Source: PMP191F sp047602185
GTDB taxonomy: Bacteria; Bacteroidota; Bacteroidia; Chitinophagales; Chitinophagaceae
DNA length: 64,000 bases
Assembly (NCBI GenBank): GCA_047602185.1
Contig: JASGHY010000001.1
Location: 2,542,001 to 2,606,000 of the forward strand
Reading direction: 5' to 3'
The notes under the pieces were generated by a model. That model was given only the letters and a program-made list of their open reading frames with translations, made no database searches and had not been told where the DNA came from. The translations under genes and the position numbers were made by a program. Shown in pieces: positions 52,501-60,132 of this stretch (positions are counted from its first letter, which is position 1; each line of letters starts with the position of its first letter).

Positions 52501-53952
52501 CGAACCTGCACGGGCATAATCAATAGCCACTGTTCTGTCTGCACCATCAAAGTAGCCACTTGAAGTTGAATAGGCTGTAGGATTTGCAGCTCTTACAAGG
52601 ATCTTTGGGGTCAGGCTGGTGCCATTGTCTTTTCCGTTATAATATCCCCAGAAATCCTGTGATGCCGATAAACGACTGGGTAACTTAAATGTTGAATTAT
52701 ATGAAAAATTATAGCTTAGCGGGGTCACCGTTCCTGAACCATATTGTATAAAAGAATTGAGCATTAGCCGCTTTCTTGCGACTTGTGTTGCCGTGGTTAA
52801 GCCGGATAATTCAGGGGCATCATCGCTAACAGAATAGCTGTAATTGAATCCGAATAAAGAGATCAACTTATCGGATTTATCTTTTACCATTATGCTATCC
52901 AGGCTTTTTTCAAATCCTAATACATCCTGGCGGTAAGCAGATGACTGAACAAACATTACATCGCACAGATCAGTTGATATTTTCTGAATTACACTTTTAG
53001 TGGAATGCTGAAGATAATAGGAGGCACTTATTCCATTAACCACATAATCACAATTGGATATTCCTTTATAATTAGTGGTTTCGCCGGATCTTCCAAAATC
53101 GGTTGCTGGAACGGTACTGTAATAAAAGCTAATTGTTTTGTCTGAGGGCGATACAATATCCGTTACCTGCCAGGAAGTAATACCAGCCTGCGGAGACCCT
53201 CCATCCGAAGCATTTCCGCCAGCTACAGTCGTTAACTCCTGGCTTCCGTTTTGATCGTAAGCAGTCCTTTGACCATCTGCAGAAATTCCAAAATAACATT
53301 TCACCCCATTGGGCAGTGTAAATACCCATCCTTTGATGAGCCCATCATTATCTGTATGATGTTCAATTTTGATGCGCTGATAAGGAACAGTAATAAACCT
53401 GGCAGAGTCCTGGTTATAAAAGAATTTACCGGAGTAGTTCATCGCAGAAAAAACATACATGTCAGGTTCAATGTCCAACGATCCATTATTAGCCTGGTTA
53501 TACATTAACTCCTGGTATTCCGCACCTGTTCTTGGTAATCCAAGAATGTACTTAACTGTCTTAGTGGTGTACATATAACCATTAGTGGCATTAAAATCAT
53601 CGGGCTGCCCTCTTACGGTACGGCTTACGCTTCCTCCTGCACTTAAATTCCATCCTAAGCCTGTCCAGGTAGCAGCTTCCTCCACTTTAATTCCTCCTGT
53701 ATGATAATTAAGGCTTAGGGGTAATTCAAGGCTACCGCTCTTAATTGTATAGATCGGTACATTGATATTAGCCGTTCCGGCGGAATAGCCAACCGGCATG
53801 TCAATATATTTCCCGAGAGCAGCTACTTCGGGCGAAGGTGGCTGTATGTTGGTTACGTTATTGGGATTAAAGTTCTGGCAATAAGCCATTCCATATACAA
53901 GTACGCTCAATAAATGCAGGAGACATCTCTTTCTTATCTGCGTTTTTTTCAT
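49525..53952 (-). CDS. RHS-related large secreted protein with DUF5977-like repeats
   Basis: 1475 residues from ATG 53952 (KKTQIRKRCLLHLLSVLVYG signal). The N-terminal region is typical of Bacteroidota RHS-like exoproteins (PEVAALGKYIDMPVGYSAG, LELPLSLNYHTGGIKVEEAATWTGLGWNLSAGGSVSRTVRG). It includes an AYGFNEQYN-type middle and a single late YD motif (YYEYDGFNRLLRIRDKDSYILKQYDYQYK, about 1160-1190). The C-terminus carries four ~50-residue Cys-rich repeats of DUF5977 type. It lacks an RHS core end (no DPxG motif), so it may be a structural shell or carrier rather than a toxin. It is co-directional with the RHS toxin. Confidence 0.82.
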   Translation of the reverse strand: MKKTQIRKRCLLHLLSVLVYGMAYCQNFNPNNVTNIQPPSPEVAALGKYIDMPVGYSAGTANINVPIYTIKSGSLELPLSLNYHTGGIKVEEAATWTGLGWNLSAGGSVSRTVRGQPDDFNATNGYMYTTKTVKYILGLPRTGAEYQELMYNQANNGSLDIEPDMYVFSAMNYSGKFFYNQDSARFITVPYQRIKIEHHTDNDGLIKGWVFTLPNGVKCYFGISADGQRTAYDQNGSQELTTVAGGNASDGGSPQAGITSWQVTDIVSPSDKTISFYYSTVPATDFGRSGETTNYKGISNCDYVVNGISASYYLQHSTKSVIQKISTDLCDVMFVQSSAYRQDVLGFEKSLDSIMVKDKSDKLISLFGFNYSYSVSDDAPELSGLTTATQVARKRLMLNSFIQYGSGTVTPLSYNFSYNSTFKLPSRLSASQDFWGYYNGKDNGTSLTPKILVRAANPTAYSTSSGYFDGADRTVAIDYARAGSLSKVQYPTGGSTEYFYESNTARNDGVNDQLSGFTLSGLEEQTHFFYKGTQFQQTDPAVYIDSFTISNLASDVLIIPQLTGCASVNAVDCPVQLYITGITDPGFSLHISQNTQFYYQLPAGKYKLQATLDFSNESVTPDFTLSVKWSENPDPDNLIIGGLRIRKIVSNDSVGNKLTKTLVYTDFSNPSFSSGKLVNVPVHRYLTKCGCCTIETTSTIGKVVSSSAIPLATPDGQIVQYANVAEYYDDAQSSFKTEYTMSVYVDGVNAATEDYPYPQNVYRYWRAGLLLDKKEYEIANGNYRVLKNENHSYNSFKRIENQDNYYGIGIAPWFYQGTFGATPYTFGTEWFLEDSVATTTYDYSESTPKTLMSYAKYGFNEQYNISITKTINSKKQVQVSRTWYPYDYSNTAGGNIGTLKDKYMVDVPVKQISSVDGKLTNGTVIAYNGAGLPADIYSYEGNVLADTTAHDGTVLVPSGYNLKTHLDYNAGSNPSGVNTTTGITSYLWDYQQNYPVAAVKNADTASVAYTSFEADNNGKWTIGSTVRESSAAITGVSSYNLSNGAVSKSGLSASLTYWITYWSTSGSANSITGTQSSWPKQLRTVSRGGTTWYCYGHQVTGVTSVSVTGSNIIDELRLYPVDAQMTTYTFTPLIGMSAQVDAAGNIQYYEYDGFNRLLRIRDKDSYILKQYDYQYKQFTSNNAVWQATGNARCKPCGENSSYTTNIRQQEERDNNPGSTTYNQTRWTDAGTSTSCIVSADWQNTGNVQCLTDGNGYRTGVQHVEQRDLNPCSSTYNQLTYQDITNTSVCTLNAPAWQATGNTRCKPCPANSAYITNVSQREEKDNNPNSTTYNQTRWTDLSVSGTCVITADWQNTGNLRCKQADGYNNGEQEREQMDMNPCSSTYGQSNWITIGWNYASCPIPCNSTTCTGISSKCVNGVCETGIKVYISPSVEQPNGTYLCTYRYEWSDGSWSSNYTEYSSTKCTGEAGVDPEP
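49752..50400 (-). repeat. Four DUF5977-like repeats in coding DNA
   Basis: Alternating A-B-A-B units: W-QATGN-(A/T)RCKPC...NPGSTTYNQTRWTD and DWQNTGN-(V/L)(Q/R)C...MNPCSSTYGQSNW types. The two A units (CKPCGENSSYTTNIRQQEE; CKPCPANSAYITNVSQREE) are clearly closer to each other than to B. The unit pattern points to duplication of an A-B pair. Confidence 0.85.
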
Positions 53953-53990
53953 TACATGCAATATTTTTCTATTGATAGTTATCTTTTACT

Positions 53991-55451
53991 TTAAAAATTA
54001 TATCCCACCCGGAACTTGAATGCCTGTGTACGTGGCACCTGGCTATAGCTTAGAAAATCCCATAGCAACTGCAGCTTGGTTTTCTTGAATACCTTGCTTT
54101 TCAGCGAGACGATCTTGCTGATGCCAATCAATCCACTCTCCGTCCACGCCCCCGCCCGGCCTCCCCCATTGGGAGAGGAGGAATACAAAGAATCGTTGAG
54201 AGGCTGATAGTTGTACTCAAATCCTCCACTTGCGAAGAAGCTGCCTTTGATCTTATAGTCAAGGAAACTTCTGAGCGCTGCTCCCTGGTGGGTGAGCTTG
54301 ATATTGTTCCACCCATTGCCCCAGCCCAGTTTGTAACTGCCGCCAATACCTATCACACTTTTATCATTCAACTTATACCCAACCGATAAGCCCATATCAC
54401 TGGTGGTAGGGAACAGGTAGGTACTTTTCTGCGTTTGCAGGTTAGTAGAATATTCCAACCGGCGTAAGAAACTTTTTTTGCGTTGATTATTAGGTTTAAA
54501 ACTTTCCGCCATGTCCATATCCGGATTACCGCCCAGCTTGTTCAGCTTATCCTTCATATTATTCAGCTGGGTCTGCGCCTGCTGCATGTTGCTTTGAATA
54601 TATTGCTGCGCATTGGGGCCACCGGAAGCCACCCGTTGCTGGATCATCTGCTGGATATCTGACCTGGTTTGTAAACCAGCCAGCGAACCGGCATCACCAT
54701 AATTAGATGGAACACTGAAAAGGCCTGCCAGTTCAGAATGTTCTTTGAAAAAGGATTGATAAGCCGGCAGCTTTTGTAGCAGACCTAAAGCCTTTTGCTG
54801 TAGTTTATCAGGATCATTCAGCGTATTCTTATACTCCTGCAATTGCGCTGCATAATAATAGGCCTGCTGGTTGTATTGCTTCAGTTGTTGGGTCAAACCA
54901 AACTTGCTCAACTGCTCATTCAGCAATTGTTTGCGTTGACGAATGTATTGTTTGATGGCTTCTGCCTGTTGCAGTTTATCAGTAAGGCCGTTTACACTGC
55001 TCAGAGCTGATTGAATTTCCTGTTCTTTGCCTTTCAGCAGGTTATTGTCGGAGGAAAGAAAATTAAGCGAGGTTTTCAGGCTGTCAAGCCCGGGAATGTA
55101 TTGCTTGTAACGGGCTACTTTACCGGCAGGTTGCTGTAAAGACTGTTGTAATTGCTGGTATTTTGCATCCACATCACCAAACAGGTTAGCAGCCGCTGCT
55201 GAATCTTTCTTAGCTAACTGTTTCTGTAATTTCTTCTCCTGTTTTGCAAGACGCTGAAGGTATTTCTCTGTATTATTAACTACATCATCTTCCAGCCGGG
55301 AGGCTTTTTTACTGATACGATCAAGGAAGCGTGTAGGAAAATTAGCAATGTGGTCCAATGTGGACAGGCTATCATGCGTTGGCAAGTGGGCCAATGCCAG
55401 GATGGGCAGTAACAACAATAGTATACAGGTACTATACCTTGCACAAGACAT
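53991..55451 (-). CDS. Coiled-coil outer-membrane beta-barrel-like protein
   Basis: 486 residues with a signal peptide (CARYSTCILLLLLPILALAH). Residues about 50-330 are Gln/Lys-rich helices (LQRLAKQEKKLQKQLAKKDS; QQAYYYAAQLQEYKNTLNDPDK; QQRVASGGPNAQQYIQSNMQQAQTQLNNMKDKLNKLGG). The C-terminal ~140 residues alternate strands (TSDMGLSVGYKLNDKSVIGIGGSYKLGWG; IKGSFFASGGFEYNYQPL) and end in Phe (FKFRVGYNF), like an outer-membrane barrel. Probably the surface or secretion partner of the RHS island, of which it is the first gene. Its barrel contains a REP-like palindrome (see 54145-54181). Confidence 0.78.
   Translation of the reverse strand: MSCARYSTCILLLLLPILALAHLPTHDSLSTLDHIANFPTRFLDRISKKASRLEDDVVNNTEKYLQRLAKQEKKLQKQLAKKDSAAAANLFGDVDAKYQQLQQSLQQPAGKVARYKQYIPGLDSLKTSLNFLSSDNNLLKGKEQEIQSALSSVNGLTDKLQQAEAIKQYIRQRKQLLNEQLSKFGLTQQLKQYNQQAYYYAAQLQEYKNTLNDPDKLQQKALGLLQKLPAYQSFFKEHSELAGLFSVPSNYGDAGSLAGLQTRSDIQQMIQQRVASGGPNAQQYIQSNMQQAQTQLNNMKDKLNKLGGNPDMDMAESFKPNNQRKKSFLRRLEYSTNLQTQKSTYLFPTTSDMGLSVGYKLNDKSVIGIGGSYKLGWGNGWNNIKLTHQGAALRSFLDYKIKGSFFASGGFEYNYQPLNDSLYSSSPNGGGRAGAWTESGLIGISKIVSLKSKVFKKTKLQLLWDFLSYSQVPRTQAFKFRVGYNF
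54145..54181. repeat. REP-like palindrome inside a coding region
   Basis: The region around ccccgcccggcctccccca and tgggagaggagg contains CTCCC-CCATT-GGGAG symmetry and is GC-rich in an AT-richer gene. It encodes an in-frame insertion (SSPNGGGRAGAW) in a barrel loop. This word type is typical of intergenic palindromic repeats in this phylum. Confidence 0.6.
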
Positions 55452-55714
55452 AGCTCACTTGGGTTTAGGGGGGTAATCTTATTGATCGAAGGATACGGAC
55501 AATAGTATCTATTGCAACTTTATAATTGCACTAAATAGCCTTATTAAAATAAGTGGTTAGAAATAATTTCGAAGCTGGTGACAGGTAAGGAGAATCGAAA
55601 TATTGCGGCAAATTAATAAGTTTATAGATACGCAAGTATGTTGCAACCGGAATGCCATCATATTTTTTTTGGACACATATGAAATGAAAGCTGGCAGTCT
55701 GAAAATGAATAAGG
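55452..55714. other. Upstream region of the RHS island
   Basis: 263 nt between IR13 and the first gene of the RHS operon. It is AT-rich and contains no recognised gene or repeat. The promoter of the island operon presumably lies here. Confidence 0.4.
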
Positions 55715-56120
55715 CTAATGTGCGGATATGCGAATTTTAAAATTTGGGAATTTGAAGATTTGAAAATGGAATACAGGTTGTAAGTGAAGCTGAATGTTTA
55801 ACGCAGAACGCCTAACGCTAATACAGGTTATAGGTTGTAGGTTTTAAGTTATAGGTTAATACAGGAATTGGGTATTAGGCGTTAGGTTTTAGCTATTAAC
55901 TGTAAGAAAGTTGGCAGCTAGCAGTTGGCAAAACAGCTGCGAGCTTTGAGCAACGAGCAAATACAGCAGTGACTACTCACGATTGCCGTCTGCCGATTCA
56001 CGATTCTTTTTATGTTTGACATTTCACGTTTCACGTACTTCCCACTCACGCCTGACGTCTCACGATTCTTCAACCCGAAACCCGGAACAGTCGCCATCTT
56101 TGCGTGAAACCCGGCAACCG
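55715..56120. repeat. IR13: modular intergenic repeat (head-to-tail on + strand)
   Basis: Order: aatgtgcggatatgcgaat, ttgggaatttgaagatttg, acaggttgtaagtgaagctg, aacgcctaacgctaatacag, ataggttgtaggttttaagt, ttgggtattaggcgttagg, gttggcagctagcagttggc, gctgcgagctttgagcaac, ctcacgattgccgtctgccg, catttcacgtttcacgtac, cgcctgacgtctcacgattc and cgaaacccggaacag. A long copy with several head words duplicated. Confidence 0.82.
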
Positions 56121-56136
56121 ACAATACACAATAATG

Positions 56137-56170
56137 CAAAAGGCCAATGCCTGGAGACATCAGCCTTTTG
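56137..56170 (-). terminator. Hairpin terminator of the four-helix-bundle gene
   Basis: CAAAAGGC and GCCTTTTG form an 8-bp stem with an 18-nt loop, 39 nt after the stop on the minus strand. The symmetric ends make it potentially bidirectional. Confidence 0.7.
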
Positions 56171-56208
56171 TTGTTTCTGCATTTTACTGCAATAACTATT
56201 TGTGTTAA

Positions 56209-56682
56209 TTATTTACTGGCATCACGCAATGCCTTGATCTTGTCGTGAGAACGTCTCAGCGTTTGTTGTTGAGTACGCACAGCCTGTTCCAGTTGAGATG
56301 GAATTTCATCTGATTCAAGCGCTGTTCTGTATGCTTTCTGTAATGCATCTTCACCTGCTTCGCAATTAGCAAGTACAGAATACCTGTCATGGCCAGAGAA
56401 GGTAGCTCTTACATCCATCCATGCACGGTAGATCTTTTCACTATTGGTAGTACCTGTTCTTACTTCACCTCCAAGTGCCACTACTTCCTCTACCAGTTCC
56501 TGTTTTGCCCGCAGACTTTCACTGATCATCTGGTTGAAAACGGTACGCAGATCATCATCTTCGTCTTTCAATTCTTTCATTGCTTTTTCATATCCTGCTA
56601 TACGATCGTTATTGATCTCAACCAGGTCATTTAATACATCTACTGTTGTCAGTACATCTTTTACTGTTGAACCTGTTTGCAT
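56209..56682 (-). CDS. PA2169-family four-helix-bundle protein (DUF2383)
   Basis: 157 residues in the family pattern: VLTTVDVLNDLVEINNDRIAGYEKAMKEL, then a helix with QMISESLRAKQELVEEVVALGGEVRTGTTNSEKIYRAWMDVRATFSGHDRYSVLANCEAGEDALQKAYRTAL and a final helix. Family knowledge: ferritin-like four-helix bundles often induced by stress, without a proven enzyme activity. It is cytoplasmic and isolated between a terminator and IR14. Confidence 0.9.
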   Translation of the reverse strand: MQTGSTVKDVLTTVDVLNDLVEINNDRIAGYEKAMKELKDEDDDLRTVFNQMISESLRAKQELVEEVVALGGEVRTGTTNSEKIYRAWMDVRATFSGHDRYSVLANCEAGEDALQKAYRTALESDEIPSQLEQAVRTQQQTLRRSHDKIKALRDASK

Positions 56683-56829
56683 AATATAAAGTTTAAATTA
56701 TGATGAATAGTTTCAGCTGGTTTGGTTTACCAGGTATACCTATTCATTCAAAGAATCGTGCCATGGGAAATTACAGGAACAAGAAGCCGGATCAACGTTT
56801 TGGGATGTGTTGAAATTCTTCACCAATTT

Positions 56830-57115
56830 CGGAAGGTATGTGGAGTTGAAGGCCTAACGCTCAACGTCAACGTAAATAAAGGTCCGGAAGTCGGAAAGGC
56901 CGAAAGGAAAGCAAGTTGGCAGTTTGCAGTTACAGAAGAATGGTTTAATGGTTGTATGACTTGATTGGTATAGCTGATGATAACTATAGAACCATCAAAC
57001 AATTTAGCCATCAGCATTTCACGTTTTGCCGATTGCCGTCTGCCGATTCACGGTTCTTTTCACGTTTCACGTACTTCCCCTTCACGTCTCACGATTCACG
57101 ATTTCAGACCCGAAA
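56830..57115. repeat. IR14: modular intergenic repeat (head-to-tail on + strand)
   Basis: Words: gcctaacgctcaacgtcaac, gcaagttggcagtttgcagt, a gtttaatggttgtatgac word and gatgataactatagaacc segment in common with IR4 (opposite strand), gccgattgccgtctgccg, tcacgtttcacgtacttccc and cgtctcacgattcacg. Its tail touches the stop of the DUF3347 gene. Bases 56683-56829 hold the upstream region of the PA2169-type gene. Confidence 0.8.
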
Positions 57116-57676
57116 CTACCTGATCGAATCCTTTACTTCTCCGCAGGTGAGCATCTGGGCACCCATGTAGGGATTACGGATGTCTCGCTGAGCACTCAAC
57201 CAGTAAGCGCCTTTGTCATCCAGGGCCATAGGACAGAAATCGACATATAATGCGCCACTGGACAGACCACTCTTTTTTACCTGTTCAATTAATGCTGCGT
57301 TTAATCCTGCATAAGCAATTCGTAAAGAACCAATATCTGAAGCCTCTGTAATTTTTATGGCAGCATTCTTAACAGCTCCGCCACCCGTTACATCTGTCAT
57401 GCCTGCTGCAATAGCATTGCCGGCAATCTTCGCGTTCTTTAGGTCATCGCCTATTAAAGCGTTTGTTAACTGAACATATTGCCGATATACCGCATTCAAC
57501 CTGTCATCTTTCAATATCACTGTTTCAACAACTGCAACAGTATCCATATGTTGCATGCTTTCGTGTACATTGCTGTCTTTGGATTGTGCATGTTGCTCAT
57601 GCTGTTTTTGCTCACCACAGGAATAGAATATTACTATAGCAAGCATCATTGCGCCAGTCAAAAGTCTTTTTATCAT
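57116..57676 (-). CDS. DUF3347 lipoprotein of the Cus operon
   Basis: 186 residues. Lipoprotein signal ending IVIFYSC (Cys20), then a His/Met-rich stretch (QKQHEQHAQSK...HESMQHMD) that may bind Cu or Ag. The DUF3347 domain follows (DDRLNAVYRQYVQLTNALIGDDLKNAKIAGNAI ... CPMALDDKGAYWLSAQRDIRNPYMGAQMLTCGEV), with two Cys near the metal-type CPMA and LTCG. Family knowledge: DUF3347 proteins accompany CusB/CusA pumps. It is the last gene of the operon, 39 nt after the adaptor. Confidence 0.88.
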   Translation of the reverse strand: MIKRLLTGAMMLAIVIFYSCGEQKQHEQHAQSKDSNVHESMQHMDTVAVVETVILKDDRLNAVYRQYVQLTNALIGDDLKNAKIAGNAIAAGMTDVTGGGAVKNAAIKITEASDIGSLRIAYAGLNAALIEQVKKSGLSSGALYVDFCPMALDDKGAYWLSAQRDIRNPYMGAQMLTCGEVKDSIR

Positions 57677-57715
57677 TTATCTCTTTTTATGATACATCTA
57701 AAAATGAACCAATCT

Positions 57716-58939
57716 TTAATGATGATGTTCCGCCACCGGATCACTCCCTTTTTTCAAAATAAATTCGCTGTACAATAGGTAAGCGCCTGTAATTACCACT
57801 TTGTCACCAGCATCTATTCCTTCAATGATCTCAATCATTTCAGCGTTTTCAGTACCGGTCATTACTGTTCGTGGTTCAAAAACACCTTTGCCGGTTTCAA
57901 CCCATACATGAGCATTTTTACCACTTCGTATTACAGCATCTATAGGTAATCGTAATCCTTTGGTATCATTTTTTACCGGCAATAAGATGTTTGCCTGTAA
58001 ACCTGGTTGCCATTGGTTACCCGGATTTGCAATAGTCCCTCTTACCTGTAGTAACTGGCTACCGGGTTGATAAGCCGGATTGATGAACTTAATGGTCATT
58101 GTCTGCGGATGGGTCTCCCAACCGGGTATTATAACCTGTACCTGCTGGCCCACATGAATACTACCGGCTTCGGCAGGATATACATCCGCTTCCACCCACA
58201 GTTCACCATAGCTCTCTACCTTCATAATATCTCCACCGGCTGCTATGTATTGGCCCTGCGTAACTGATAAGGCTGCTACCGTACCGCTGACAGGTGCGTA
58301 GTAGGTTACCAATGCATTTACTTTTTGTGATTGTACCAATTGTTGTAACTGAGCTTCAGTCTGGTTGTATAGCAATAATTTCTGCCGGGCAGCTTTTTCG
58401 ATCTGTTCAAACTTCACATCTCCGGGAAATTGCTTTACCTGGGCCACTGTCAGTAAATACTCCTGTTGCAACGAAGCCAGCTCTTCTGAATAAATGCTGT
58501 ACAAGGCCTGCCCCTTTGTTACCTGTACTCCGGTCTCTTTTACATTCAATAGCTCTATTCTGCCTGCTACCCTGCCGGAGATATATGCAGTTTGGGCAGG
58601 ATCAGTAACCAAACGACCGGACAGGTATTTGTAATTTTCAATACTGCCCTCTCCTATGGTTACAGTTGTAATATTTGCCAGGGCAACCTGATCTGCGCCA
58701 AGTGTAAGGGAGCTGCTTACATTGTCTTTATCAAAAGGAACCAACTCCATACCACATATAGGGCAATTTCCCGGCTCGTTGCGAACGATCTGTGGATGCA
58801 TGGAGCAGGTATAGGTCTGTTGTTTCTGTTGTACAGTTGCCGTTTCCTTTTTCTCAGCTTTTTCTTTGCAGGAGGTCAGGAGAAAAACCGGCAACAGCAT
58901 TGTGCACAAGGAAAACAAGATCCACTTTTTTGCTGTCAT
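57716..58939 (-). CDS. cusB: RND periplasmic adaptor (CusB-type) with N-terminal metal-binding domain
   Basis: 407 residues. Lipoprotein signal (LLPVFLLTSC, Cys24), then the short heavy-metal-binding domain TYTCSMHPQIVRNEPGNCPICGMELVPF (Cys/Met/His ligands). The CusB-like HlyD fold follows: YLSGRLVTDPAQTAYISGRVAGRIELLNVKETGVQVTKGQALYSIYSEEL, lipoyl/hairpin and beta-barrel domains, and a late membrane-proximal domain. It ends in a His-rich EHHH tail. It links the inner-membrane CusA pump to the TolC-like channel. It is encoded 2 nt after the second adaptor. Confidence 0.92.
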   Translation of the reverse strand: MTAKKWILFSLCTMLLPVFLLTSCKEKAEKKETATVQQKQQTYTCSMHPQIVRNEPGNCPICGMELVPFDKDNVSSSLTLGADQVALANITTVTIGEGSIENYKYLSGRLVTDPAQTAYISGRVAGRIELLNVKETGVQVTKGQALYSIYSEELASLQQEYLLTVAQVKQFPGDVKFEQIEKAARQKLLLYNQTEAQLQQLVQSQKVNALVTYYAPVSGTVAALSVTQGQYIAAGGDIMKVESYGELWVEADVYPAEAGSIHVGQQVQVIIPGWETHPQTMTIKFINPAYQPGSQLLQVRGTIANPGNQWQPGLQANILLPVKNDTKGLRLPIDAVIRSGKNAHVWVETGKGVFEPRTVMTGTENAEMIEIIEGIDAGDKVVITGAYLLYSEFILKKGSDPVAEHHH

Positions 58940-58941
58940 GG

Positions 58942-60132
58942 TTATTGGTTTGTGGTTTCTTTGATAAACGATTCGCTGTCTACTAGGTAAGCCGCATTAT
59001 CAGCAACCTGCCAACCTGCAATATTGGTAAGTACCTGTACCATCCCTTCTGCACTGACGCCGGTTTTTACAGCCATAGCTTTTACCACGCCGTTTTCTTT
59101 ACGGAAAATAAAAGCCTTGTTACCCGATTGCCACAATGCCTTTTTGGGTAACCACCAACCACCTTCATACACCACGGGTATCGCTGCTGTGATCAATTGT
59201 CCCGGTTGCAGTGAACGACCGTTCTGCAGGTAAATTCTTGCAACAGTAAAACTCAATCCATTCTGAATGACCGGTTCTACAATACCAACAGTACCGTTCT
59301 TAACCATACCTTCAGCTGTATAGAGTATAACCCGGGTTCCTTTTTTTACTGCAGACGCCAGCACTGGCTGCAATGAAAGTGATGCAATAAGATTACCCTG
59401 CCTGTAAATAGTAAATAAGGATTGTCCGGCCGTTACATATTGTCCTTCGCGAAGCAATACAGGTGTCGGACTTGTATTTGGCTTTGCCGACGGTACACCA
59501 GTAGCAGCCATCGCATTCATATCATCACCGGCAGGTGCAGCAGGAGTAATACTGCCAACAGGTGCCGGGGCTGTTGCCTGCGTTTTATCCAGGATAAACC
59601 CTTCGGCATTACTATACACCGGTATGCGATACAGGATATTGCCGGTAGCAATTACCCTTTGTACCTGTTCTGCCGGCATACCCAGTAATAATAGTTTCTG
59701 TCTGGAAGCTGACAGTAACCGTTCATCGTTGCCTGAGCGGGCAATCAATAAAAGTTCCCGCTGTGCAGCGGCCAGATCGGGCGAATAGACCTCCATGATC
59801 AATTGCCCTTTTTTTACCGGCTGGTAATTGTATTTGATATACAACTTTTCGATCCTTCCACTTACACGTGCAGCAATACTGTTCTCATAACGGCTATCAT
59901 ATGTAATAGCTCCCTGAACAGTTGCATTGTAAATATGCGTTCCCTGTTGTGGTAACACAGTACGCACATTGGCTATTACTTGGCTATTGACCGGCTGCAA
60001 TAAGTCAGCCAGACCAGTATCAGCCTGATCACTATGTGCAGTATGTACATGCAGGGAGGGCTTATCCTTGCAGGCAACAAGCACCATCATCAATATTACC
60101 ACCAGCCAATTAACGATATAACTGCTTTTCAT
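58942..60132 (-). CDS. Second RND periplasmic adaptor (HlyD/CusB-like)
   Basis: 396 residues with a lipoprotein signal (MVLVAC, Cys21). Typical adaptor order: TVQGAITYDSRYENSIAARVSGRIEKLYIKYNYQPVKKGQLIMEVYSPDLAAAQREL, then barrel strands (LREGQYVTAGQSLFTIYRQGNLIASLSL; LQPGQLITAAIPVVYEGGWWLPKKALWQ). It lacks the CSMHP metal domain of its neighbour. Two adaptors in one operon suggest a heteromeric adaptor ring or specialised roles. It overlaps the TolC-like gene start region by 23 nt and is followed by the CusB-type gene after 2 nt. Confidence 0.9.
   Translation of the reverse strand: MKSSYIVNWLVVILMMVLVACKDKPSLHVHTAHSDQADTGLADLLQPVNSQVIANVRTVLPQQGTHIYNATVQGAITYDSRYENSIAARVSGRIEKLYIKYNYQPVKKGQLIMEVYSPDLAAAQRELLLIARSGNDERLLSASRQKLLLLGMPAEQVQRVIATGNILYRIPVYSNAEGFILDKTQATAPAPVGSITPAAPAGDDMNAMAATGVPSAKPNTSPTPVLLREGQYVTAGQSLFTIYRQGNLIASLSLQPVLASAVKKGTRVILYTAEGMVKNGTVGIVEPVIQNGLSFTVARIYLQNGRSLQPGQLITAAIPVVYEGGWWLPKKALWQSGNKAFIFRKENGVVKAMAVKTGVSAEGMVQVLTNIAGWQVADNAAYLVDSESFIKETTNQ

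Noticed and set aside
43124..55451. Type VI or type IX secretion genes in the RHS island
   Set aside because: No VgrG, PAAR, Hcp, PorP/SprF or T9SS C-terminal sorting domain could be recognised in any of the proteins.
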